A stretch of 63,452 nt of DNA from Oscillospiraceae bacterium (GCA_017937195.1 JAGBEA010000049.1:1-63452); one strand, 5' to 3'. Numbered from the stretch's first letter, positions 49,786-58,843 are shown. Made by a program: numbers and translations. Notes: generated by a model not told the origin, from the sequence alone.

Positions 49786-50682
49786 TTACTGCTTCTCAAG
49801 CATATCTGCCGCTTTTCCCTGCGCCATCCGCGCCTTGACCGCCTGACCCGTGGGGGTGGCAGCCAGACCGCCCAGCGCCGTTTCCCGCAGCTCCATAGGC
49901 ATACGGCGGCCTACCTCGCCCATGGCGTCCACTACCTCGTCCACGCCGATACGGCTCTCGATGCCTGCCAGTGCCATATCCGCCGCGCTGACGGCGTTCA
50001 TGGCGCCGATCACATTACGCTTGACGCACGGGACCTCCACCAAGCCTGCCACGGGGTCGCACACAAGACCCATCAGGTTTTTCAGCGTGATAGACACCGC
50101 GTGGGCGATGGCGCGGGCATTGCCGCCCCGCAGCGCCACCAGTGCGCCTGCCGCCATGGCGGAAGCCGTGCCGATCTCCGCCTGACAGCCGCCGGATGCG
50201 CCGGCGATGGACGCGCGGTGGGCGATCACCGCACCGATACCGCTGGCCACATATAAGGCCTCCAGCACCTGCTGCTGGCTCAGCTCCTCGCGGTAGTACA
50301 GCGGCAGCAGCACCGCCGGCAGCACGCCGCAGGCACCTGCCGTGGGTGCCGCCACGATGCGGCGCATACACGCGTTGGACTCAGCCATGCTCAGTGCCTC
50401 GGCGATCACCTCGCCCACATAGTCGCCGGCCAGATTCTTACCCCGCAGGTTGTACTGCCGCATCTTCAATCCGTCACCGCCCACCAGACCGCTGACGCTG
50501 CGCCGCGTGCCGGTATAGCTGTCCGCCGCCTCCTGCATGGCGCTCCAGATGGTCAGCATCTGCGCCATGGACTCGTGGCGGCTCACCTGCCGCTCCTCGG
50601 TGTCGTCCTCCAGCACCACTTCCCAGAACAGCTTTCCCGTTTTCTCGGACTCGTCAACGATCCACTGTATCGAACGAAGCAT
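49786..50682 (-). CDS. sdaAA: L-serine ammonia-lyase, iron-sulfur type, alpha subunit
   Basis: 298 residues. The conserved TAGACGVLPAVLLPLYY, GGCQAEIGTASAMAAG and VCDPVAGLVEVPCVKRN carry the cysteines that bind the [4Fe-4S] cluster. With the beta subunit it deaminates L-serine to pyruvate and ammonia in anaerobes. The start overlaps the beta subunit's end by 29 bases, so translation is coupled. Strong ribosome site AAGGAGGAAG. Confidence 0.94.
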   Translation of the reverse strand: MLRSIQWIVDESEKTGKLFWEVVLEDDTEERQVSRHESMAQMLTIWSAMQEAADSYTGTRRSVSGLVGGDGLKMRQYNLRGKNLAGDYVGEVIAEALSMAESNACMRRIVAAPTAGACGVLPAVLLPLYYREELSQQQVLEALYVASGIGAVIAHRASIAGASGGCQAEIGTASAMAAGALVALRGGNARAIAHAVSITLKNLMGLVCDPVAGLVEVPCVKRNVIGAMNAVSAADMALAGIESRIGVDEVVDAMGEVGRRMPMELRETALGGLAATPTGQAVKARMAQGKAADMLEKQ

Positions 50683-51349
50683 TCTCCTCTTCCTCCTTGT
50701 CGTAGTAGGTCACGGACAAAATGCCGCTGATGCGCCGCAGCGTGTCCACCTGCAGCGGGCGCAGATGCTGGTCGGTCTCGATGACCATCAGCGCATCGCC
50801 GCCCCGCTTGTGGCGGCAAAGGCTCATATTGGCCACATTGATGCGCATCCGGCTCAGCTGACCGGTCACCGCCGCCACCGCGCCGTACTCGTCCTGATTG
50901 CGGATCAGCAGCGTATTGTAGCTGCCGGTGAAATTCACCGCGATGCCATCCAGCTGCGTCACCACGATCCGTCCGCCGCCCAGCGATGCCGCCTGCATTT
51001 GCAGCTGCTTGCCGCTGCCGTCCCACACCTCCAGCAAGGCGGTGTTGGGGTGGGCGTCCCGCAGCTCCACCGTGTCGATTTCGTAGTCCAGACCCACCTT
51101 CTCCGCCTCATCGAAAGCGAAGGGGATGCGCAGGTCATCCGGTTTCATCCCCAGAAGACCGCCCACCAGCGCCCTATCGGTGCCGTGTCCGGCGCCGGTC
51201 TCGGCAAAGGAGCCGTGGAGGTGGATCCGCGCCTTCACCGGCTGGCTGCCCAGCAGCGCACGGGCCATCTGTCCGATCCGCGCCGCGCCTGCCGTGTGGG
51301 AGCTGGAGGGTCCCACCATAATGGGTCCTAAAATGTCGAAAATATCCAT
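50654..51349 (-). CDS. sdaAB: L-serine ammonia-lyase, beta subunit
   Basis: 231 residues. DILGPIMVGPSSSHTAGAARIGQMARALL is the substrate-phosphate-type loop of the family near residue 6; the C-terminal ACT-like domain (about 150-231, LIRNQDEYGAVAAVTGQLSRMRINVANMSL) may sense serine. The start at 51349 follows AAGAGGCGG. It runs directly into the alpha subunit. Confidence 0.93.
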   Translation of the reverse strand: MDIFDILGPIMVGPSSSHTAGAARIGQMARALLGSQPVKARIHLHGSFAETGAGHGTDRALVGGLLGMKPDDLRIPFAFDEAEKVGLDYEIDTVELRDAHPNTALLEVWDGSGKQLQMQAASLGGGRIVVTQLDGIAVNFTGSYNTLLIRNQDEYGAVAAVTGQLSRMRINVANMSLCRHKRGGDALMVIETDQHLRPLQVDTLRRISGILSVTYYDKEEEENASFDTVDR

Positions 51350-51433
51350 CAAACCGCCTCTTTCCTGCCGTATTGCTGTTTGTTTCATTATCCCATATTC
51401 CCCACGCGCTGTCAAATCATCCGTTGCAAAAAG

Positions 51434-51466
51434 AAAAGACCCGATCATCACGATCGGGTCTTTTAC
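51434..51466 (-). terminator. terminator of the AbfD-like operon
   Basis: AAAGACCCGATC/GATCGGGTCTTT stem right after the gene at 51485. Confidence 0.85.
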
Positions 51467-51484
51467 TGTCATTTCACAGCCACA

Positions 51485-52954
51485 TCACTGGATGCCGGCG
51501 ATGTTTTTCGCCAGCTTCTTCTTGCCCTCAATGTCGCCCTGCCGCGCGATCATGATGCGCTGCGCCTGAGGCGAGCCTGCGCCGTGCATAGACTCGGTGC
51601 GGTAACCCACCGCCGCCGCGCCAAGGCACATATTCTCCAAAAAGCGCAGCACGCGCTGGCGTTCCTCGGCGCTGACACCCTCGCGGGTGGCAAAATACTT
51701 GCGGCAGATCTCGCCGATGGTCTCCCCCTCTCTGCCCACCGGCAGATCGGACTCAAAGTCCTTCTGGCTGGGCATCGTCACCATCAGTCCGCCGGCGATA
51801 TCCTCCGCCAGACGCACGATCTCATAGGGGAAGCGGGTCACATTCTGCTTGCACACATTGGCCAGCAGCAGATCGATCTGATAGTTGCCCGCCTTTGTAG
51901 GACAGCCCTCGCAGGAGCAGGCGATGCCGCAGGAGTAGAGGGTCTCGTTGAGATGGGTCATCTCGATCAGCTTGTCCTTGACGGCGCTTGCCTTCTCCAC
52001 GCCGTTATACTCGGCAGCCAGCGCCGCCGCGCCGATCACCACATCGCCCACGCCCACCTTGCAGCCGCCGTAGCTCTGGCGGTGATAGCCGGCAAAGCGC
52101 TCCACCATCATACCGGCGAACTGATACTCGCCGTTGAGGAAGATGTACTCATTGGGGATGAACACGTGATCCAGCACCACCAGTGCCTCCTGACCGCCGA
52201 ACTTGGCGTTGCCCACATCGATGCTGCAGCCCTCCTCCAGCTTGCGGGTGTCGCAGCTCTGGCGGCCGTAGATCATATAAAGACCCTCGGCATCGCTGGG
52301 GCAGGCAAAGGATACCGCCCAGTCCGCGTCCTTCTCGCCCATGGAGATGGTGGGCATAAACAGATGCCAGTGGCTGTTGACAGAGCCGGTCTGGTGGCAC
52401 TTTGCGCCGCATACCACGATGCCGTCGGCGCGGCGCTCCACCACGTGGACATACATATCCGGATCGCTCTGCTGATGGGGCGCCTTGGAGCGGTCGCCCT
52501 TGGGGTCGGTCATAGCGCCATCCACCGTCAGATCCTCGTCCTGCACCATAATGAGGAACTTTTTGAAGTTCTCGTGATAGCCGGTGCCGCAGGCCTCGTC
52601 GATCTCATAGGTGGTGGAATAGACGGCGTTGAAGGCATCCATACCCACGCAGCGCTGGAAGCAGGAAGCGGTCTTCTGTCCCATCAGGCGCTGCATCTTC
52701 ACCTTCTTCACCAGATCCTCCGTGGACTGATGGAGATGGGCAAAGCGGTTGATCTTCCGCCCCGTGAGATTGGAGGTGGCAGTCATCAGGTCCTCGTACT
52801 GGGGATCCTGCGCTAAGGCATAGGTCATAGCCACGCAGTTGATGCTGGGACGGATCATAGGGTGATCCACCCAGTTGTCGATCTTCTCGCCGAACATATA
52901 TACGCGGGTATTCAGCTTGCGCAGGCTGTCAATATACTCCTTGGCGGTCATCAT
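51485..52954 (-). CDS. 4-hydroxybutyryl-CoA dehydratase-like (AbfD/HpaB family) protein
   Basis: 489 residues, same length as AbfD. Cluster ligands known from the Clostridium enzyme are present: CFQRCVGMDA gives two Cys (near 99 and 103) and GYHRQSYGGC gives the His and Cys eight apart (near 292 and 299). These hold a [4Fe-4S] cluster beside FAD in 4-hydroxybutyryl-CoA dehydratase and separate it from the oxygen-using 4-hydroxyphenylacetate hydroxylases. The reaction is dehydration of an unactivated beta-position by a radical path. It is the last gene of a cluster with aconitase X and an enoate-reductase-like flavoprotein; the true substrate is unknown. Confidence 0.88.
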   Translation of the reverse strand: MMTAKEYIDSLRKLNTRVYMFGEKIDNWVDHPMIRPSINCVAMTYALAQDPQYEDLMTATSNLTGRKINRFAHLHQSTEDLVKKVKMQRLMGQKTASCFQRCVGMDAFNAVYSTTYEIDEACGTGYHENFKKFLIMVQDEDLTVDGAMTDPKGDRSKAPHQQSDPDMYVHVVERRADGIVVCGAKCHQTGSVNSHWHLFMPTISMGEKDADWAVSFACPSDAEGLYMIYGRQSCDTRKLEEGCSIDVGNAKFGGQEALVVLDHVFIPNEYIFLNGEYQFAGMMVERFAGYHRQSYGGCKVGVGDVVIGAAALAAEYNGVEKASAVKDKLIEMTHLNETLYSCGIACSCEGCPTKAGNYQIDLLLANVCKQNVTRFPYEIVRLAEDIAGGLMVTMPSQKDFESDLPVGREGETIGEICRKYFATREGVSAEERQRVLRFLENMCLGAAAVGYRTESMHGAGSPQAQRIMIARQGDIEGKKKLAKNIAGIQ

Positions 52955-53026
52955 ATCGGTGTCCTCCTCATTTTGAATCTTATCTGCATTTTAACAGACA
53001 TTTTCCCCCTTGACTACACTTTTTCG

Positions 53027-53063
53027 CAAAAAAGGACGGTCTCCCGCAGGAAACCGTCCTTTT
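53027..53063 (-). terminator. terminator between AcnX small subunit and AbfD-like gene
   Basis: AAGGACGGT/ACCGTCCTT hairpin with A and T flanks. It may lower expression of the AbfD-like gene relative to the genes upstream. Confidence 0.7.
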
Positions 53064-53071
53064 CATCCGCA

Positions 53072-53515
53072 TTATTCCACGCAGACGGTGCCGTCAGCCT
53101 TAATGGTGACGGTCATATCGTCCTTGACGTAGCTGAGGAACTCCTCACCCAGACTGTCCACAACGGGCATCTCGGCGCCCTCCAGCCACACGGAGGCCAG
53201 AATGGAGCCTGCCGCTGCCAGCGAGTCGATGGGGTTGGAGAACAGCAGGCACGCCGGCTGACGCCCCATGGAGCAGGCACAGTACAGCACCAGACCGCCG
53301 GTGGTGGAGCCGATGGTCTGGGGCAGGCACAGCGCCTTGCCCGCCATCTGCTTGCCGTAGAGATCGGGGTTATTCTGATCGCCGCAGGTGGCCTTCTTAT
53401 CGCCGAACTGCAGCGCCTTCTGGAAGGATGCCAGTGTATTCAGACCGCCGTGGGAGACCAGCGCGGGAGCGGTCACGGTACCGGGGGTCACAACACGTCC
53501 TTTGAACTCTCTCAT
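53072..53515 (-). CDS. aconitase X swivel-domain (DUF126) small subunit
   Basis: 147 residues: GRVVTPGTVTAPALVSHGGLNTLASFQ and GKALCLPQTIGSTTGGLVLYCACSMGRQPA, then SNPIDSLAAAGSILASVWLEG. This is the AcnX small (swivel) subunit that pairs with the large catalytic subunit directly upstream (gap of six bases). AcnX enzymes dehydrate substrates such as cis-3-hydroxyproline or mevalonate-5-phosphate. AAAGGAGTG precedes the ATG. Confidence 0.85.
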   Translation of the reverse strand: MREFKGRVVTPGTVTAPALVSHGGLNTLASFQKALQFGDKKATCGDQNNPDLYGKQMAGKALCLPQTIGSTTGGLVLYCACSMGRQPACLLFSNPIDSLAAAGSILASVWLEGAEMPVVDSLGEEFLSYVKDDMTVTIKADGTVCVE

Positions 53516-53521
53516 ACCGAT

Positions 53522-54796
53522 TTACACTCCTTTCGTGATCTTCTCGAGGATCTCAGCCTCGGTATAGTAGCGGGCGGTGGTATAGGTGCGCAGCTTGTTG
53601 GAGCAGGTGATGACGGGCATCGGGCCGCACAGTGGGTTATTCATATACATCAGTGGGCAGATGCTGCTGAGTACCACGCCGGTGGCCTTCAGCCGTGCAG
53701 CCAGCTCCGTCTTTTCAAACTCCTTCTTCACCGCAGGCGCGGTGGTGAACACGGTGGGCACGGTGACCTTGGCGTTGCCGGAGGTCTTCAGCCCCTCCTC
53801 CACCGCCACCGTCCAGTCCTTCAGCTGCTGCATGGAGAGGTGGGGGCAGCCCACGAAGCACAGCTTGGGCTTGGCGTCGGGATTCTTCCAGATGACGGGG
53901 TAGCTGTCCTTGACACGCTGCAGCTCGGCGTCATCGATCACATAGACCTTGGCGTCCTCACGCACCAGCGCGCGACCCAGCTCCTTGGCCTCGGGGGTCA
54001 GATCCTCAATGTGGTACAGACCCACAGCGCCGTTGGAGGCGGTAGCGGCGCCGAAATCCTTCAGATAGGCGCAGTTTTCATCGTTCAGCTCGCTGCCCAG
54101 CCACTGATTCATGCCGGTGACAAAGGGCACATCCTCCATCACCTTCATACCGATGGCGCTGCCCAGCAGCTGCGCCTCCGGCTTTTTTGTGGTCTTGACT
54201 TCCACGATCCAGCTGGCCTTGCGGCCCTCATCGGTCAAAAGGCCGAAGTGGGGCACAAAACCGGCGATGGAGCCCATAATATCCATAATGCCGCTGTTGC
54301 GGTTGCAGCGGGCGCCCAGCACGGAGTTGGCGTACACCACGGCGGAGGACTCCGCCCAGCTCAAAACCTCGCCCTTCTTGGGCTTGTTGCCCATCTGGTC
54401 AAGATAGCAGGCGCAGGAGAAGGCGTCGGCGTCCATCAAACCCAGCTTCTTCAGCTGCTCTTCATAGAAATCCTGCTTGGAATACATAAACTTGTTGAAC
54501 ACGAAGTTCTGCAGGAAATTGGCAGGCACATTCTTGTCCAGCGGACGGGGGTCCACGGAGAACTGCTGCTGGGAGATGGCACCGGCCTCGATCAGCTGAT
54601 CCATCAGCTCATACACGGGGCCCAGCGCCTTCAGGCCGAAGGAGGTCACCAGATGGTTATACTCCGAGGTCACCGGCACCATCTTGTCCGCGCCGAACAC
54701 CTCGCCGTACATCACCAGCGTCTTCATGACCTTGGCCATGGTCTCGCCTTTTGCGCCGTCCAGAATCCCCTGCTGTTCGGGGGTCAAATAGATCAT
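53522..54796 (-). CDS. aconitase X catalytic (large) subunit
   Basis: 424 residues. LTPEQQGILDGAKGETMAKVMKTLV is the standard N-terminus of the family; the cysteines that would carry the Fe-S cluster are in NSVLGARCNRNSG, FVGCPHLSMQQL, VLSSICPLMY and NNPLCGPMPVI. Large and small subunits are separate genes here, as in many bacteria. The dehydrated substrate is unknown; mevalonate use is unlikely without the archaeal partner genes. It follows the flavoprotein gene by 13 bases. Confidence 0.85.
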   Translation of the reverse strand: MIYLTPEQQGILDGAKGETMAKVMKTLVMYGEVFGADKMVPVTSEYNHLVTSFGLKALGPVYELMDQLIEAGAISQQQFSVDPRPLDKNVPANFLQNFVFNKFMYSKQDFYEEQLKKLGLMDADAFSCACYLDQMGNKPKKGEVLSWAESSAVVYANSVLGARCNRNSGIMDIMGSIAGFVPHFGLLTDEGRKASWIVEVKTTKKPEAQLLGSAIGMKVMEDVPFVTGMNQWLGSELNDENCAYLKDFGAATASNGAVGLYHIEDLTPEAKELGRALVREDAKVYVIDDAELQRVKDSYPVIWKNPDAKPKLCFVGCPHLSMQQLKDWTVAVEEGLKTSGNAKVTVPTVFTTAPAVKKEFEKTELAARLKATGVVLSSICPLMYMNNPLCGPMPVITCSNKLRTYTTARYYTEAEILEKITKGV

Positions 54797-54809
54797 AGTT
54801 CGTTCCTCC

Positions 54810-56873
54810 TCAGATCTTCATACACACATCCCACGCGCGCCAGATCACGCTGCGCAGGTTGCCCACCTTATCGGCATCGCCCACCACATAGACATAAGAG
54901 CCCTTGGTGGCCAGAGGCGCGCTCTTGTAGCCGGTGGAGAGGATCACATTGTCGGCGGGGATCTTAAACTGCTGACCGTCCTTGCCGGACACCACCACGC
55001 CGTCATCCTCGATGGCGCACAGACGGGTCTCCAGATGGACGGGCACTTTATTGGCATTGAAGAAGTCGCGCAGGAAGCTGGAGTTGGCAAGGCACACACC
55101 CTTGACGGCGATCAGATCGTCCAGCATCTCCACGATGACCGGCTTCTTGCCCTGCAGATACAGCTCATAGGCGATCTCGCAGCCGGTGAGTCCGCCGCCC
55201 ACGATCACCACATTCTCGCCCACCTCGGGCTTGTTACGCAGGAAGTCCACCGCCTGAATGCCCTTGTCGATGCCGGGTACGGGGATACGGTTGGGGGTGG
55301 CGCCGGTGGCTACGATCACGGCGTTAGCCGGCAGCTCACTGACATCCTTGACCTCGGTGTTCAGCTTGACGGTGATGTTGGGATACTTGGTCAGCTCACG
55401 CTTGTACCACGCGATCAGGTCACGGTCCTTCTCCTTGAAGGAGGGGGCAGCGGCAGCGATGAACACGCCGCCCAGCTCGCCGGACTTCTCGTAGATGGTG
55501 ACCTTGTGACCGCGCTGTGCCAGCACCAGAGCCGACTCCATACCGCCGATACCGCCGCCCACGACAGCCACGTTCTTGGATACGTGGGAGGGCTTGATGT
55601 AGTACTTCCCGGACTGCATGGTGCGGGGGTTCAGGGCGCAGCGGGCAAGACCGCGGGTGTCGCCGAAGTCCTGATTGTTGGCGTGACCCTTGGAGGAGGC
55701 AAAGTTGAAGCAGCCGCTGTGGCAGCAGATGCAGGGCTTGATGTCCTCGATGCGGTCCTCGATCAGCTTGGTGACCCACTCGGGATCGGTGAGGAACTGG
55801 CGGGCAACGCCCACGCCGTCGATCTTACCCTCTGCCACCGCCTTGGCGCCCACATCCGGCTCCATACGGCCGGCGCACACCACGGGAATATCCACAAACT
55901 GCTTGATGTGGGACACATCCTCCAGATTGCAGTTCTGGGGCATATACATAGGCGGATGCGCCCAGTACCAGGAGTCATAGGTGCCGTTATCGGCGTTGAG
56001 CATATCGTAGCCGGCATCCTGCAGATACTTGGCGGCCTTCTCGGACTCCGCCATATCGCGGCCGATCTCGGTGTAGACCTCGCCGGGCACGGCGCCCACG
56101 CGGAAGTCCTTCACCTTGGACTCCACGCTGTAGCGCAGCGACACGGGGAAATCCTCGCCGCAGGCTTCCTTGATCGCCTTCACCACCTCAACGGGGAAGC
56201 GATAGCGGTTTTCAAAGCTGCCGCCGTACTCATCGGTGCGCTTGTTGGTATACTTCAGGGTAAACTGATCCAGCAGATAGCCCTCGTGCACCGCGTGGAC
56301 CTCCACGCCGTCCACGCCCGCCTTCTTGCACAGCGCCGCCGTCTTGGCGAAGGCCTCGATGATCTCGTGGATCTGCTTGATGGTCATCTCGGGGGTGGTG
56401 ATCTCCGGATCCCAGCGGGCAGGCAGCTCACTGGGGCTGGCCAGCTGATAGCTGGTGTCCAGCACCGGCTTGACGATGGCGCGCAGCACCTTGTTCTTGT
56501 GCAGCGGCGCGATGTGGTCGGTGATGGCCCAGGAGCGGCCCATACCGGCGGTCAGCTGCACAAACAGCTTGGCGCCGGTCTTATGGATCTCGTCCATAAA
56601 CAGCTTCAGCTCGTCGAACATCTTCTCATTCTGCCACAGCCAGCGACCCCAGATGGTGTCGCGCAGCGGGGCGATACCGGGGATGATGAGACCCACATTG
56701 TTCTTGGCGCGCTCCATGAAGAAGGCAGCCGCCTCCTTGTCGAACTTGCAGCCCGTCAGCTCCATCCAGCCGAACAGCGACGTGCCGCCCATAGGACACA
56801 GCACAATGCGGTTTTTGATCTCCACATTGCCCACCTTCCACGGGGTAAATAAGGCTTCGTACTTGGCATCCAT
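54810..56873 (-). CDS. 2-enoate reductase / dienoyl-CoA reductase-like flavoprotein
   Basis: 687 residues in three parts: an OYE-type FMN barrel (1-380; KVGNVEIKNRIVLCPMGG, VEVHAVHEGYLLDQFTL, GGSFENRYRFP), a [4Fe-4S] site (CICCHSGCFN then CALNP, about 365-410) and a FAD/NAD(P)H part (VAVVGGGIGGMESALVLAQ and VVIVGGGLTGCEIAYEL). This form reduces unsaturated acids or CoA esters, as in BaiCD, BaiH and 2-enoate reductase. It is the first gene of the cluster, with a consensus promoter. The start at 56873 follows AAAGGAG. Confidence 0.9.
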   Translation of the reverse strand: MDAKYEALFTPWKVGNVEIKNRIVLCPMGGTSLFGWMELTGCKFDKEAAAFFMERAKNNVGLIIPGIAPLRDTIWGRWLWQNEKMFDELKLFMDEIHKTGAKLFVQLTAGMGRSWAITDHIAPLHKNKVLRAIVKPVLDTSYQLASPSELPARWDPEITTPEMTIKQIHEIIEAFAKTAALCKKAGVDGVEVHAVHEGYLLDQFTLKYTNKRTDEYGGSFENRYRFPVEVVKAIKEACGEDFPVSLRYSVESKVKDFRVGAVPGEVYTEIGRDMAESEKAAKYLQDAGYDMLNADNGTYDSWYWAHPPMYMPQNCNLEDVSHIKQFVDIPVVCAGRMEPDVGAKAVAEGKIDGVGVARQFLTDPEWVTKLIEDRIEDIKPCICCHSGCFNFASSKGHANNQDFGDTRGLARCALNPRTMQSGKYYIKPSHVSKNVAVVGGGIGGMESALVLAQRGHKVTIYEKSGELGGVFIAAAAPSFKEKDRDLIAWYKRELTKYPNITVKLNTEVKDVSELPANAVIVATGATPNRIPVPGIDKGIQAVDFLRNKPEVGENVVIVGGGLTGCEIAYELYLQGKKPVIVEMLDDLIAVKGVCLANSSFLRDFFNANKVPVHLETRLCAIEDDGVVVSGKDGQQFKIPADNVILSTGYKSAPLATKGSYVYVVGDADKVGNLRSVIWRAWDVCMKI

Positions 56874-56944
56874 AATGATCCGCTCCTTTTCTTGCTTTGT
56901 TGCCGGATTTTCATCCGGAAATGTCTGTTTACTCGTCACCTTTC

Positions 56945-56973
56945 AGTATAAAACGCGCCCCGATGCTTGTCAA
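56945..56973 (-). promoter_or_regulatory. promoter of the flavoprotein-AcnX-AbfD cluster
   Basis: On the minus strand TTGACA (56968-56973), 17 bases, TATACT (56945-56950). Confidence 0.8.
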
Positions 56974-57003
56974 GGATTTGACAAACGCCGGAGCGCGATG
57001 CGA

Positions 57004-57888
57004 TTATGAACGATAGCTTGTGAAGCCAAGATCGGTAAAGGAATATTTCAGCTGTTCCACCGCAAGGAACTCCTTCAGGCACTCCAGCGTCTCACAAACA
57101 CCTTTCCGGCTTGTTTCCATAAAATCGTTTTGTTCCTCAGTCGAGCCGATGTACTCCGAACACTGCAGCGGATAGTTCTTTGTAAATTCCGCCGCCGTGA
57201 TCGTTCCCTTTGCCTCATAAAGAGGGATGCCGCTGTCGCGGTAGTAATACGAGGAGATGTAGCGATACTCTCCCGTGTGGGTTTGGGGCACGAGCAAATA
57301 AAAATTAATACTGAATGTATCGTCTATCCCTCTGTGCAGGCAAAACTCCACCGTATCCGTATCGCCCCAGTAATAGAGGGAAAAATCATCCGCGCCGTTT
57401 CCACCGTAGTAATCGGCAGGCATGGAATAATAACAGTAGTCTCCGTTAAGCCCTCCGTTTTGCACCACGAAATTCTTCAGATAGCCGTATATGTCCTTTT
57501 CACCGTCCACCTTGTCGCCCACAACCGGCAGATCAGGATCTGCACTGCCGCGATCCCTTACGCCGCCTGCCAGCAGCCAGATCCCTGCCAGCAGCACAGC
57601 CGCGGCAATCACGCAAATCAGGATGAGCCCCATATGCCCTCTCTTTTTGCCGGCATCCGTCACCGGAGCCGCCGGCGTGTCTGCCGCTTCGCTCTCATCC
57701 GCTGCCAGCAAATCGTCAGTGGACACATGAAACAGTTTTGCCAATGCGAGGATATTATCCAAAGACGGTTGGGTCTGACCGGTCTCCCACAAGCTGATGC
57801 TTTGTCTTGTCACCTTCAGTTTTTCTGCCAACTCATCCTGAGACATATAGTTCGCTTTCCTATACTTCCTGATGTTTTCGCTTAACAA
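57004..57888 (-). CDS. XRE-family membrane regulator with exported domain
   Basis: 294 residues. A helix-turn-helix at about 4-56 (LSENIRKYRKANYMSQDELAEKLKVTRQSISLWETGQTQPS), a linker, a transmembrane helix (about 92-113) and a 180-residue extracellular domain rich in tyrosine. The likely start is the TTG at 57888, nine bases after AAAGGGAG; ATGs far upstream have no ribosome site. The gene faces the cluster at 56873 in the same direction but ends in a separate unit, so a regulatory link is only a guess. Confidence 0.82.
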   Translation of the reverse strand: MLSENIRKYRKANYMSQDELAEKLKVTRQSISLWETGQTQPSLDNILALAKLFHVSTDDLLAADESEAADTPAAPVTDAGKKRGHMGLILICVIAAAVLLAGIWLLAGGVRDRGSADPDLPVVGDKVDGEKDIYGYLKNFVVQNGGLNGDYCYYSMPADYYGGNGADDFSLYYWGDTDTVEFCLHRGIDDTFSINFYLLVPQTHTGEYRYISSYYYRDSGIPLYEAKGTITAAEFTKNYPLQCSEYIGSTEEQNDFMETSRKGVCETLECLKEFLAVEQLKYSFTDLGFTSYRS

Positions 57889-57910
57889 AAAAAACACTCC
57901 CTTTCTCGCC

Positions 57911-57939
57911 CGATTATAGCATGCTGCGCCTTTGCACAC
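57911..57939 (-). promoter_or_regulatory. promoter of the XRE membrane regulator
   Basis: On the minus strand TATAAT (57911-57916), with a weak TTGTGT (57934-57939) 17 bases before. Confidence 0.5.
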
Positions 57940-58020
57940 AACAAAATGTGTTTTGCATATCGTCAAGCAGCGCTTGCTTTTTCGAAAAAGGGCGTATTTG
58001 CCGCATTTTCCGCCGCGTCT

Positions 58021-58270
58021 TCAAATTCTCGCCAGCGAGGCGTTCTTATAGGCCTCATCCTCGGTCACCTCTTTGATGACCCTGATCTGCTCAGGAAATA
58101 CCACCTGCGCGTTTTCATCGCTCAGCTCGATCTCCGCAATGGCCTTGTCCTGCCAGAAGGGATAGACATCGATCTCAAAATACTGATTTTCATAGATCAG
58201 GCAGTATCGGGTCTTGCGGATCTGCCTTTGGTGGTGTCCGCCTCCATCAAAAGCTTCAGGTACTCCGCCT
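58021..58270 (-). pseudogene. truncated, frameshifted CYTH-domain gene
   Basis: Minus-strand translation shows AEYLKLLMEADTTKG, then after a one-base frameshift KTRYCLIYENQYFEIDVYPFWQDKAIAEIELSDENAQ and FPEQIRVIKEVTEDEAYKN. That is the C-terminal half of a CYTH (triphosphate tunnel) protein, ending at 58021. The N-terminal half is missing: the remnant starts within the last codons of the upstream gene, as if a deletion had joined them. CYTH proteins bind tri- or polyphosphates. Confidence 0.7.
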
Positions 58271-58843
58271 GCCGAACAGTCCCCGCTTTTGCGGCGCCGC
58301 AGCCTCCGCTTCGGCGAGCTTCTCCTGCCGCAGCTGCTCGTGATATGCCCTCTGGTGGGCTTTCACCTTGTTCAGCGCAAAGCCATAGGCCTCCTCCTGC
58401 GTCAAAAAGCCGTGCTTTCCGCCCCGGGACACCACGCAGGAGATATGCTGGGCGTGGTCGATCAGCGCCACGATCTCGCCGGTTCCCGCCACGATATAGG
58501 CAGCGCCGCTGGGCAGATAGCAGCATTCGTACTGCTCATAGGGGTCTTTTCCGCTGACCTCGCGCAGCTGCGCCAGCAGTTCAAGCTCGGTAAGGGCTTC
58601 ATACGGCACGCTGTGGGTCTCCGGCTTGGGGCGCAGCTCCAAAAACCGCTCCACGCCGTTATATAAGCCGTGCTCCACCAGCATCAGCCACAGCTCCTCA
58701 TCGTCAAGCGTCCGCTTATTTTCATACGGGTCGCGGGAAAGGGTGGCAGAGAATTCCCCCTGCCAGAACTGATCCTTCTCGGGATCGTAGAATATATGGA
58801 TCGGCGGCTGGCCCTTCACTATCCCAATCAATCTCTCACCCAT
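58256..58843 (-). CDS. hypothetical protein, possibly with altered C-terminus
   Basis: 195 residues: GERLIGIVKGQPPIHIFYDPEKDQFWQGEF at the start, a middle of acidic helices, IVAGTGEIVALIDHAQHISCVVSRGGKHGFLTQEEAYGFALNKVKAHQ, and a tail ending PQKRGLFGRRST. No family recognised. The 3' end overlaps the CYTH remnant, so the last few residues may be foreign. GGGAGGAATAC precedes the ATG at 58843. Confidence 0.65.
   Translation of the reverse strand: MGERLIGIVKGQPPIHIFYDPEKDQFWQGEFSATLSRDPYENKRTLDDEELWLMLVEHGLYNGVERFLELRPKPETHSVPYEALTELELLAQLREVSGKDPYEQYECCYLPSGAAYIVAGTGEIVALIDHAQHISCVVSRGGKHGFLTQEEAYGFALNKVKAHQRAYHEQLRQEKLAEAEAAAPQKRGLFGRRST

Noticed and set aside
53522-54796. Mevalonate-5-phosphate dehydratase
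   Set aside because: The archaeal mevalonate pathway partners (UbiD-type decarboxylase and others) are not in the window, and the neighbours point to catabolism.
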